A stretch of DNA of 19,628 nt, taken from the NCBI GenBank assembly GCA_019750655.1, contig JAIEOG010000382.1:1-19628 (forward strand), read 5' to 3'. This document shows positions 1 to 7,244 of this stretch, one piece after another; position 1 is the first letter of the stretch, and every line of letters begins with the position of its first letter. The notes beneath the pieces are model-generated. The model made no database searches. It was not told where the DNA came from and saw only the letters and a list, made by a program, of their open reading frames with translations. The translations under genes and the position numbers were made by a program. Source of the stretch: a bacterium. GTDB taxonomy: Bacteria; Bdellovibrionota; FAC87; UBA2466.

Positions 1-29
1 CACTCGCAAAAAAGATCCTAACCAGCTAC

Positions 30-58
30 GAAGGCGCCCAGCCTTCTTAGGAGGCGCC
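30..58 (+). promoter_or_regulatory. Alternative hairpins over the ribosome binding site of the first gene
   Basis: A perfect 6-bp stem (GAAGGC at 30-35 with GCCTTC at 41-46, loop GCCCA) lies just before the strong Shine-Dalgarno AGGAGG (49-54). A competing stem is possible between two copies of the palindrome GGCGCC (33-38 and 53-58), which would cover part of the AGGAGG. The two cannot form together. The first stem could instead be the end of a terminator for a gene left of the window, but only two T residues follow. Function is inference. Confidence 0.3.
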
Positions 59-616
59 ATGAGAAGCGTTCTGAGTTTCGCCGGTCTTTTTCTTCTAATC
101 TGCGACCCCTTGTCCGCGGTGCCGCATTCCTTGGCCATCCCCCGACTGTCGACGAAAGATTTTCGCACCGAAGGGCTTTACGAGGGCGGAAAGCGCATCC
201 CAGCAAACATCGAAGCAATGCGGGTTTCAGACCACAAGGGCGTAGAGCGCTGGGTGGTGGATTTCTCCGATGCCCTCTCCCGCAAACTCGGCAAAGTGGC
301 GCCCCAGTTTCAGGTGCGCTACCAACCTGGTGAAAAAGGCATTGGCGCGACGGGAGAAAGTGTTTTCTTCCGACCAGCTAAGTTCCTGCTCACCTTCCGC
401 GGCGTCCGGCAGAATTACCTCGATGCGGAAAAGGTCAAAGCGCTGGTGAAAAAAAGCCGCTACGTGAAGGACATCACGCTTTACCCAGCCATTGAAGATG
501 GCGACTTGGTCATCGAGCTAACACTCACCGACGATGTCGCTTTCGAGGCGCACCAGCCCGTGCAGAAGGAAGGGCACCTCGTGCTCGACCTAAAGCCTGC
601 CGTCATTACTCAATAG
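59..616 (+). CDS. Secreted AMIN-like domain protein
   Basis: A 185-residue protein with a Sec signal peptide (about residues 1-20, hydrophobic core SFAGLFLLI). Start choice is firm: AGGAGG ends four bases before the ATG. The mature part is a short beta-rich sequence with a WVVDFSDALS strand near residue 65 and a closing HLVLDLKP strand near residue 175. This pattern, beta strands ending in LVLDL, is typical of AMIN domains, which bind peptidoglycan or sit at the N-terminus of secretins and amidases. There is no catalytic domain, so it may be a stand-alone periplasmic binding module. It lies 65 bases before the pilin-like gene on the same strand, but that gene has its own promoter. Family assignment is by eye; the alternative is an unclassified periplasmic protein. 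Confidence 0.8.
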   Translation: MRSVLSFAGLFLLICDPLSAVPHSLAIPRLSTKDFRTEGLYEGGKRIPANIEAMRVSDHKGVERWVVDFSDALSRKLGKVAPQFQVRYQPGEKGIGATGESVFFRPAKFLLTFRGVRQNYLDAEKVKALVKKSRYVKDITLYPAIEDGDLVIELTLTDDVAFEAHQPVQKEGHLVLDLKPAVITQ

Positions 617-637
617 CTACCAGGCTTTAGTCAGCGC

Positions 638-667
638 CATAATTACCGGGCCTCTGTGAGGTATAAT
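638..667 (+). promoter_or_regulatory. Promoter of the first pilin-like gene
   Basis: CATAATT (638-644), a 17-base spacer and a consensus -10 box TATAAT (662-667). The -35 does not match TTGACA, but the same CATAATT with the same 17-base spacer recurs before the paralogous gene at 2319, which supports it. A start seven bases after the -10 box falls near 674, giving a leader of about eight bases before the ATG at 682 and no usable Shine-Dalgarno. Confidence 0.6.
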
Positions 668-681
668 TCATTACTCCCTTT

Positions 682-2223
682 ATGCGAAATCGAGGACAAG
701 CTAGCGTAGGTCTCTCGTTGGGCCTTTCCGTCGCTATGATGGCCGGGTCGTTCTATGCCAGCCGCTCAGCCGAACGGGCAATGCGCGAAAACAACCGCGC
801 TAACCTAGAATCGCTCAAAGGGTTTTACTCGCTTGAAATCACGGCCTGGCACTCTTGGGCGGCGATCCAGGGCAACCCCTCGTCTCCGGCGGCTCAGTCC
901 CGGCAGGTCGCATCGATGCCGGCGGCGATGCCCTCTTCCACTTCGGACACTAGCCAATATGCTCCGGGCAGTTATACGGATGGAACTCCGCTCGGTATCA
1001 ACGCGACCCGTGCGCTCGATCCGAGCCATGAGCTCATCGCTTCTCGCTCGCTGACGGGAATGAGCTATTGGAGTTCTCCCGACGCTTCTTCAAAATTTTG
1101 CGGCGCTTTCTCGACCGATTCCAGCTCCGGTTTGCGCAACTGTCTCTCTGTTGCCACCGTGGCACCCCCGTCCGATCCGCCCGTGTGGAATTGCCCCGTT
1201 GCCCAGCGCAATTACGGAATCGGCGACGGGCCCTTCGTGATGGATGGGCTGTACCGTGGCTGCGCGGCGGCCGCGCCTACCTACAATATCGAAATGTCGA
1301 CTTGGGGATTGTGCCCTTCTGGTATGGCGCCCTATGGCCTGGACGACGGGCATTGGGCGATTTCCAGCTGCGCTCCCTTACCTAACCCAGATATTCTTAC
1401 AGGCCCCGTATACAACAGAACGGGTGGCTACTGCGCTGCTAACGAGATCATTGTAGGCGGTTACAATACGGGCCCGTACCACTACTGCCAAGCTATCAAT
1501 ACCGCCCGGTACCGTTTGGGCGAACAAGATCACGTACCACAGTATTACAGCGCCTCGTACTCGACGCCTTACGATGAACTCGGATTGCCAGTAGCGATCG
1601 CGTATGGATTCCAACGCATTTTTTATCCCAGCTGGCCCGGAATCCCTGGCAACTGGAATACCCGCGCTTGGGACAAGGACGGCTGCGTGAATCTGCCCTA
1701 CGGAGCGTTGAACACCTATAAGAACGGTAAGTACTGCAACAGCGCGCGTAGCCGTGTCTTGCAATACATCGGCGCCCCGGGCGATCCTCCGTTCGGCACT
1801 CCCGTGAAGATGTTCCCGGATTGTTCTGCCCTCACCGGCAATGGCGTTACCGTCACAGCTGTGGGAGGCAATACGGTTTGCGAACCACCGCTCACTACCG
1901 CGCGCCCGAACATTTCCTTTGAAGTCACCAAAGAGACCTCACCGTACCAATGGGTTACGGGACAGATCTCCGTTGCGAAGAATAGCTACGTGCGCCTGCG
2001 CTGGAATGTCACGGGCAGCAACCTGGTGAACTGCTTCTTGGACGGGCCCTCGTTCGATGGTTGGAGCACTAACAACGGAAATTGGCGCACGCCCCAGATA
2101 ACGGCCTCTACTTCGTTCTCCCTTTTCTGCCATTGGAGAACACCGGGACGTAACATGAACGGAGCAAGCGTTACGCGCGTCGGCGGCATGGATACCCGCA
2201 CCATCAGCATCGTAGTGCCCTGA
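682..2223 (+). CDS. Pilin-like surface protein, short paralogue
   Basis: A 513-residue protein. The N-terminus (NRGQASVGLSLGLSVAMMAG) is a short basic stretch then a hydrophobic helix running into a charged helix rich in R, E and N (about 28-60). This resembles the N-terminal half of PilX or TadE-like minor pilins, though the type IV pilin Glu5 is absent. A Ser/Ala/Pro-rich linker (about 63-165) follows. From W169 comes a Cys-rich region with three similar Cys-bounded units (C171-C194, C211-C230, C251-C269), then a C-terminal Ig-like domain (about 410-513) with a paired-Cys, W-centred pattern. The last 345 residues match, without net length change, residues 427-771 of the next gene. I infer a large exported tip or adhesin subunit on a pilus-like fibre; no known family was recognised beyond the N-terminal pattern. 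No pilus assembly genes are nearby. Confidence 0.88.
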   Translation: MRNRGQASVGLSLGLSVAMMAGSFYASRSAERAMRENNRANLESLKGFYSLEITAWHSWAAIQGNPSSPAAQSRQVASMPAAMPSSTSDTSQYAPGSYTDGTPLGINATRALDPSHELIASRSLTGMSYWSSPDASSKFCGAFSTDSSSGLRNCLSVATVAPPSDPPVWNCPVAQRNYGIGDGPFVMDGLYRGCAAAAPTYNIEMSTWGLCPSGMAPYGLDDGHWAISSCAPLPNPDILTGPVYNRTGGYCAANEIIVGGYNTGPYHYCQAINTARYRLGEQDHVPQYYSASYSTPYDELGLPVAIAYGFQRIFYPSWPGIPGNWNTRAWDKDGCVNLPYGALNTYKNGKYCNSARSRVLQYIGAPGDPPFGTPVKMFPDCSALTGNGVTVTAVGGNTVCEPPLTTARPNISFEVTKETSPYQWVTGQISVAKNSYVRLRWNVTGSNLVNCFLDGPSFDGWSTNNGNWRTPQITASTSFSLFCHWRTPGRNMNGASVTRVGGMDTRTISIVVP

Positions 2224-2266
2224 TAACCCCTCGTTTTTCCTACCTATCGCATTGTGCCCTGGCCTT

Positions 2267-2296
2267 CATAATTGCGACACACTTCCCCCGTATACT
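2267..2296 (+). promoter_or_regulatory. Promoter of the second pilin-like gene
   Basis: CATAATT (2267-2273), exactly 17 bases, then TATACT (2291-2296). This is the same element and spacing as at 638-667. A transcription start near 2303 would leave 16 bases before the GTG at 2319, or 34 before the TTG at 2337. Confidence 0.6.
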
Positions 2297-2318
2297 GAAC
2301 GTCTTCAGTTACCTAGTA

Positions 2319-4634
2319 GTGCGTTTGAGGTTTAGTTTGGGAAATCGCGGACAAGCCAGCGTTTTACTTTCACTAGGGCTTTCGGTCGCCATGATGGGTG
2401 GAACCCTTACCACCGCACGCGTTGTCGAAAACCGAGCCAAAGAAAACAACCGACAAAACCTAGAGAACTTAAAAGGCTTCTACTCACTCGAGATGACCGC
2501 CTGGCACTCGTGGGCCGAACTCAATGGGGATCCCTCGGCCGCTGGAGCCGGCACTCGCCAAGTCGCTTCTTTGCCCGCGACGGCTCCTGCATCGACTTCC
2601 GACACGAGCAGCTACAACCCTCTTACCTATGTAAGTGGGATGCCCATGGGCGTAAGAGCTACGCAAGCCCTGGATTCGAGCTACGAACGAATTTCCGCCC
2701 GTTCTCTTAACGGTATGAAATTCTGGAGTTCGGAGGATGCGGAATCGGATTTCTGTGGCGCCTTTGCTGCAGACAAAAATAAGGACGGCACCGTTAAAAT
2801 AGGTGGTGGGATGCGATCCTGCATTTCTACAGTGCTTCCACCTCCGATTATCAGCCTGACCAATCTATCGGCTCCCATCCTAGCACCTGGCACAACGGCG
2901 TCACTTTCTTACAGCGCTACCAAAGCTAAATCTTGCACGATCGATGGGGAGATCATTTCGCTAAATCCCAAGGGCACCACGACCGGAACCTGGACCTCGC
3001 CGGCGGTGCAGAACACGACGGGCGCTTCAAAATCCCAGACCTTCACCATGGCTTGCTCAGGCGACGGCGGAGACAGCACGGACACCGTTACTGTGACAGT
3101 CGCTCCGGCGACCTCGGTAACACTCACTGCAAACCCGACGAGCGTCGCCCAGGGATCTCTCAGCTTGCTTACCTACACCACCGTCGGCGCTAAAACCTGC
3201 TCGCTTTACAAAAACAATGTCCTCTTTGCAGGAAATATCCCTCCCTCGGGAAGCCGCGGCACAGGCCTTTTGAACTCCAACGCGACTTTCCGTATGGACT
3301 GTACCGGCGATGGCGGCCTCGGTTCTGACAGCGTAGCGATCACGATTCTCCCAGAGCCGACCATCACCTTCACAGCCACTTGGGCCGGAATGCCGGATGA
3401 TTTGGAAGCGGGCAAACCCGCAACGCTTAGCTGGTCGGTTAGCGACGCTACGACATGTACTTTATCGACTATTGGCAATGTCGGCGCGAATAGCTCGCGC
3501 GTAGTCACACCTTCGGCCTCGACAAATTACGTGCTGACTTGCACGGGACCGGGTGGGACAAAATCTGCCACCGCCGCCGTGTCGGTCACCAACTCCTGGA
3601 ATTGCGCTGTGGGAAGCCGCAACTACGGGATTGGCCAAGGCCCTTATGTGATGGACGGCATGTACAAAGGCTGCTCGGGCGCTGCCCCCACGCGCAACAT
3701 CGATATGTCGACGTGGGGAATCTGCCCTCCGGGAATGGCGCCTTACGGCTTGGATGATAGCAGCTGGACAATCTCGAGCTGCGCGCCGTTGCCGAATCCG
3801 GATATTCTGGTCGGGTCACCTGTACAACGCGCCGGTGGCTCCTGCGGCCCCAACGAAGTTATCGTCGGAGGTTATGCCGACGGCCCTTACAACTACTGCC
3901 AAGCGATCAATACCGATCGTTACCGCCTGGGCGAGCAAGAGCACGTGCCGACGTATTACCGTTACTCTTATACCCGGCCTTACGATGAACTCGGATTGCC
4001 GACAGCGATTGCTTATGGTTTCCAACGCCAGTTCTACGCTTTGTGGCCGGGTCTTACTCCCTGGGCTACCTCGAACTGGGATAACGACGGCTGCGTGAAC
4101 CTGCCTTACGGCTCGTTGAATACCTATAAGAACGGCAAGTATTGCGACAGCGGACGAAGCAAGGTTTTGCAGTACATCGGCGCCGCGGGAGATCCGGTTT
4201 TCGGAACGCCGGTGAAAATGTTCCCAGATTGCTCCGCCCTCTCAAACGACGGCGTACGCATCACGCCCATGGGCCAGAACACAGTCTGCGAAGCGCCGCT
4301 CACCACCGAGCGCCCCGTCATGACGTTTGAGGCGACTAAAGAAACCGGCACCTATAACTGGGTCAGCGGCCAAATCACCGTACCCAAAGGGAGCTACCTC
4401 CGCATTCGCTGGAACGCCTCCGGCAATAACCTCGCCGATTGCTTCGTGGATGGGCCTGGACTGGACGGCTGGAACCGCGGCAATTCGAACTGGCGCACGC
4501 CGCAACTGAATGCCTCGACGAGCTACTCGATGTCCTGCCACTGGAGAACGCCCGGCCGCAATATGGACGGCCAGAGCGTCACCCGCGTTGGGGGCATGGA
4601 TACGCGCACGATCAGCATCATTGTCACCCCTTAA
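2319..4634 (+). CDS. Pilin-like surface protein, long paralogue with extra Ig-like domains
   Basis: A 771-residue paralogue of the preceding protein, with the same N-terminal helix (NRGQASVLLSLGLSVAMMGG), linker, Cys-rich region and C-terminal Ig-like domain. Between residues about 177 and 424 it carries three tandem Ig-like domains absent from the neighbour, each with one Cys pair (C206/C246, C294/C328, C380/C408) and an ending of the type CTGPGG or CSGDGG. Some stretches are nearly identical at DNA level between the two genes, for instance near 1565-1615 and 3978-4028, so the duplication is probably fairly recent or maintained by gene conversion. Start is uncertain: the GTG at 2319 has no Shine-Dalgarno, while the in-frame TTG at 2337 aligns with the neighbour's ATG and has GAGG six bases upstream. 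I give the outer start; the TTG would shorten the protein by six residues. Likely a longer-reach version of the same surface subunit (inference). Confidence 0.88.
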   Translation: MRLRFSLGNRGQASVLLSLGLSVAMMGGTLTTARVVENRAKENNRQNLENLKGFYSLEMTAWHSWAELNGDPSAAGAGTRQVASLPATAPASTSDTSSYNPLTYVSGMPMGVRATQALDSSYERISARSLNGMKFWSSEDAESDFCGAFAADKNKDGTVKIGGGMRSCISTVLPPPIISLTNLSAPILAPGTTASLSYSATKAKSCTIDGEIISLNPKGTTTGTWTSPAVQNTTGASKSQTFTMACSGDGGDSTDTVTVTVAPATSVTLTANPTSVAQGSLSLLTYTTVGAKTCSLYKNNVLFAGNIPPSGSRGTGLLNSNATFRMDCTGDGGLGSDSVAITILPEPTITFTATWAGMPDDLEAGKPATLSWSVSDATTCTLSTIGNVGANSSRVVTPSASTNYVLTCTGPGGTKSATAAVSVTNSWNCAVGSRNYGIGQGPYVMDGMYKGCSGAAPTRNIDMSTWGICPPGMAPYGLDDSSWTISSCAPLPNPDILVGSPVQRAGGSCGPNEVIVGGYADGPYNYCQAINTDRYRLGEQEHVPTYYRYSYTRPYDELGLPTAIAYGFQRQFYALWPGLTPWATSNWDNDGCVNLPYGSLNTYKNGKYCDSGRSKVLQYIGAAGDPVFGTPVKMFPDCSALSNDGVRITPMGQNTVCEAPLTTERPVMTFEATKETGTYNWVSGQITVPKGSYLRIRWNASGNNLADCFVDGPGLDGWNRGNSNWRTPQLNASTSYSMSCHWRTPGRNMDGQSVTRVGGMDTRTISIIVTP
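2847..3590 (+). repeat. Three tandem Ig-like domain repeats inside the long pilin-like gene
   Basis: Each unit encodes roughly 75-90 residues with a G/A-rich strand, a Ser or Trp-containing strand, a first Cys followed by a hydrophobic strand, and a second Cys followed by SGDGG, TGDGG or TGPGG. The third unit has the classic LSWSVSDATTC core. These repeats occur in many bacterial exported proteins as stalk or adhesion modules. Divergence between units is high, so they are old domain repeats and not recent DNA duplications. Confidence 0.75.
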
Positions 4635-4663
4635 GCCGTCTCAAGCGGTCCCATGCGAGGCCT

Positions 4664-4692
4664 TTGCCAAATCGACGGCACAGAGCTAACAT
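4664..4692 (+). promoter_or_regulatory. Candidate maeB promoter
   Basis: TTGCCA (4664-4669), a 17-base spacer and TAACAT (4687-4692). The expected start near 4699 is about three bases before the GTG at 4702, so the transcript would be almost leaderless. That fits the lack of a Shine-Dalgarno there. Confidence 0.4.
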
Positions 4693-4701
4693 CGTGGGCC
4701 T

Positions 4702-7005
4702 GTGAGTAAGCGCGATAAGATGGGCCGCGAGGCCCTTGAATACCACCGTAATGGCCGCCCCGGTAAAATCGAGGTGGTCCCTTCTAAATCCTGTAAGACG
4801 CAAAGAGATCTCTCTTTGGCGTATTCGCCTGGGGTTGCACAACCGTGCATCGAAATCTCGAAGAATCCCCGTGACGCGAATCTCTATACGGCTAAGGGGA
4901 ACCTAGTTGCGGTGATCAGCAATGGGACAGCCGTGCTGGGCCTGGGAAACCTCGGCCCGCTGGCCGCTAAGCCGGTCATGGAAGGTAAAGGGGTCTTGTT
5001 TAAGCGGTTTGCGGATATCGATGTTTTCGATATCGAGCTCAACACCGAAAACCCCGACGAATTCGTTCGCTGTGTGCAGCTCCTAGAGCCGACCTTTGGC
5101 GGAATCAACCTCGAAGACATCAAAGCGCCTGAGTGCTTCTACATCGAAGAAAAACTCAAAGCGACGATGCAGATCCCCGTCTTCCACGATGATCAACACG
5201 GCACGGCCATCATTTCCGCCGCCGCCTTGATCAATGCTTTGGAACTCGCGAAAAAGCCCATCGGCAAAGTAAAGATGGTGATCAACGGCGCGGGAGCCGC
5301 TTCGATTGCCTGCGCTAATCTGTACATTAGCTTAGGCCTCAAGCGCGAAAACATCATCATGTGCGACAGCCAAGGGGTTATCTACCAAGGCCGCGAATCG
5401 GGCATGAATCAGTACAAAGAAGCTTTCGCATCCCGCACCAAGACCCGCACGCTTGCGGAAGCCATGAAGGGCGCCGATGTCTTCGTTGGCCTCAGCGTTA
5501 AAGGCGCTGTGACGAGCGAGATGATCTTGTCCATGGCCAAGCGGCCAATCGTTTTCGCCATGGCCAACCCCGATCCGGAAATTGACTACGACGTCGCCAA
5601 GTCCGTCCGCGATGACATCATCATGGCCACGGGCCGTTCGGATTTTCCGAACCAGGTAAATAACGTTCTCGGGTTTCCATTTCTTTTCCGCGGCGCGCTC
5701 GATGTGCGTGCAAAGGCGATCAACGAAGAAATGAAAATGGCCGCCGTGCATGCGCTGGCGAAGCTCGCGCAGCAGGAAGTGCCGGATTACGTTTCCAAGG
5801 CCTACGGCGGCACGCAGTTCCGCTTTGGCTCGGAATACATCATTCCGAAACCCTTTGATTCGCGTGTACTGCTCTGGGTTTGCCCCGCAGTCGCCAAGGC
5901 CGCCATGGATAGTGGCGTGGCCACAGAGCGCATCGACTTGGCGGAGTATTCCGTCGCCTTGGAAAAGCGCCTCGGCATCCGCCAGAGCTTTGTCCGCGGC
6001 ATCAAGGACAAGCTCGGCGTAAACACCAAGGGCAAGCAGAAGCTTAAAAAGATCGTTTTCCCCGAAGGCTCAAACGCGAAGATCCTGAGCGCTTGCGACA
6101 TTATCGTGCAGGAGCAGATCGCTGAGCCTATTTTATTGGGCAACGAAACGCGCATCCGCGAAGCAATCGCTGAACGCGGCCTAGAAGCCCTGAAAGACGT
6201 CACCATTCTAACGCCCTCGCTTGCACCGAAACGCAAAGCGTATGCAGAGAAATTCTGGACGCAGCGCCAACGCAAAGGCTTGGCGCGCGAACAGGCTTTC
6301 TCGTTGATGAAAAACGAAAACTACTTTGGCTCGATGATGGTCGAATGCGGAGATGCCGAAGGGCTACTCAGCGGCGTCACTCAGTCGTACCCGGACACCA
6401 TCCGTCCCTTCCTGGAAACGGTGGGAAGCCGCAAAGGCATGAAGATTGCGGGCGTCTATATGATGCTCTTCCGTGATCGCATCCTGTTCTTCGCAGATAC
6501 GACGGTAAACATCGACCCAACGGCATGCGATTTGGCTGACATTGCCATCTGCTGCGCGGAAGAAGCGCGCTTCTTCGATATCGAGCCCAAGATCGCGATG
6601 CTTTCGTTTAGCAACTTTGGCAGCAACAGCCACCCGTTCGCCCGCAAGGTGAGCGAAGCGGTGAAACTGGTCAAACAACGCCGTCCCGATCTGGTCATCG
6701 ATGGCGAAATGCAAGCCGACACCGCAGTTGTGGCGGATATCGTGAACAACGAATACCCGTTCTGCGATCTGAAAGGCGGCGCGAATGTGCTGATCTTCCC
6801 CGACCTCCAGTCGGCGAATATTTGCTACAAGCTAATGCAGCGCATTGGCGGTGCCGAAGCGATTGGGCCGATTCTGGTGGGGATGAACAAACCCATCAAC
6901 GTGCTCCAGCGCACGGCCGAAGTGGATGAAATCGTGAACATGGCGATGATCACCGTTCTCGAGATCCGCGAAGCTGAAAAAGAAAACGGCAAAGCCGAAG
7001 TCTAG
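4702..7005 (+). CDS. maeB: NADP-dependent malic enzyme with C-terminal phosphotransacetylase-like domain
   Basis: A 767-residue protein, close to the length of E. coli MaeB. It decarboxylates L-malate to pyruvate with reduction of NADP+ in the cytoplasm, supplying NADPH and feeding pyruvate from the TCA cycle. Visible features: the QRDLSLAYSPGVAQPC segment (34-49) with the conserved Tyr41; KPVMEGKGVLFK (90-101) with the catalytic Lys region; NLEDIKAPECF; HDDQHGTA; a dinucleotide-binding VINGAGAAS motif; and a C-terminal domain from about residue 430 (KKIVFPEGSNAKILSA) related to phosphotransacetylase. In this enzyme class that domain is usually regulatory, responding to acetyl-CoA. The GTG start gives an N-terminus matching the family; the in-frame ATG at 4720 is possible, and neither has a clear ribosome binding site. 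The gene is followed by a hairpin and T tract at 7179-7213. Confidence 0.97.
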   Translation: MSKRDKMGREALEYHRNGRPGKIEVVPSKSCKTQRDLSLAYSPGVAQPCIEISKNPRDANLYTAKGNLVAVISNGTAVLGLGNLGPLAAKPVMEGKGVLFKRFADIDVFDIELNTENPDEFVRCVQLLEPTFGGINLEDIKAPECFYIEEKLKATMQIPVFHDDQHGTAIISAAALINALELAKKPIGKVKMVINGAGAASIACANLYISLGLKRENIIMCDSQGVIYQGRESGMNQYKEAFASRTKTRTLAEAMKGADVFVGLSVKGAVTSEMILSMAKRPIVFAMANPDPEIDYDVAKSVRDDIIMATGRSDFPNQVNNVLGFPFLFRGALDVRAKAINEEMKMAAVHALAKLAQQEVPDYVSKAYGGTQFRFGSEYIIPKPFDSRVLLWVCPAVAKAAMDSGVATERIDLAEYSVALEKRLGIRQSFVRGIKDKLGVNTKGKQKLKKIVFPEGSNAKILSACDIIVQEQIAEPILLGNETRIREAIAERGLEALKDVTILTPSLAPKRKAYAEKFWTQRQRKGLAREQAFSLMKNENYFGSMMVECGDAEGLLSGVTQSYPDTIRPFLETVGSRKGMKIAGVYMMLFRDRILFFADTTVNIDPTACDLADIAICCAEEARFFDIEPKIAMLSFSNFGSNSHPFARKVSEAVKLVKQRRPDLVIDGEMQADTAVVADIVNNEYPFCDLKGGANVLIFPDLQSANICYKLMQRIGGAEAIGPILVGMNKPINVLQRTAEVDEIVNMAMITVLEIREAEKENGKAEV

Positions 7006-7013
7006 GTGGGGGG

Positions 7014-7069
7014 CGGAGGAATGGCCGGCTAGTCGTATTGGGTAAAGGCAGCTAGCGACCACTCCTCCG
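7014..7069. repeat. Long imperfect inverted repeat after maeB
   Basis: The arm at 7014-7032 pairs with 7052-7069 over about 17 positions with two mismatches and one bulged base; the loop is 19 bases. It begins eight bases after the maeB stop. No T tract follows, so it is not a standard terminator by itself. It could protect the 3' end of the mRNA or be a remnant of a repeat element. Confidence 0.45.
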
Positions 7070-7178
7070 GGCAAGAAATGATCCCCGGGTCGGGATACCA
7101 GGAGATCGGGGTTTGAGCTCCGCTACAGAGCTCTAATGGCTTCGTTCCTCCCTTCTGAAGATAAACATACAAATGTAT

Positions 7179-7213
7179 GCATACGCCGTCAAGGCGCAGA
7201 TATGCTTTTTTTT
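7179..7213 (+). terminator. Rho-independent terminator downstream of maeB
   Basis: Outer stem GCATA (7179-7183) with TATGC (7201-7205), inner stem CGCC (7184-7187) with GGCG (7193-7196), loop GTCAA, a CAGA bulge on the 3' side, then eight T residues (7206-7213). It lies between the convergent maeB and the CxxCH gene. On the minus strand only a weak 5-bp AT-rich hairpin (7166-7179) is present, so the opposite transcript has no clear terminator. Confidence 0.7.
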
Positions 7214-7244
7214 GCGTACCGGGAGAGGCTTACAGGTTAAGGCT

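Noticed and set aside
5802..6275. 157-codon open frame on the minus strand inside maeB
   Set aside because: maeB is a confident full-length gene on the other strand; the shadow has no signals of its own.
7081..7130. GC-rich short inverted repeats that briefly suggested a tRNA end or second terminator
   Set aside because: CCCCG/CGGGG and GAGCTC/GAGCTC are short, no cloverleaf can be drawn and no T tract follows.
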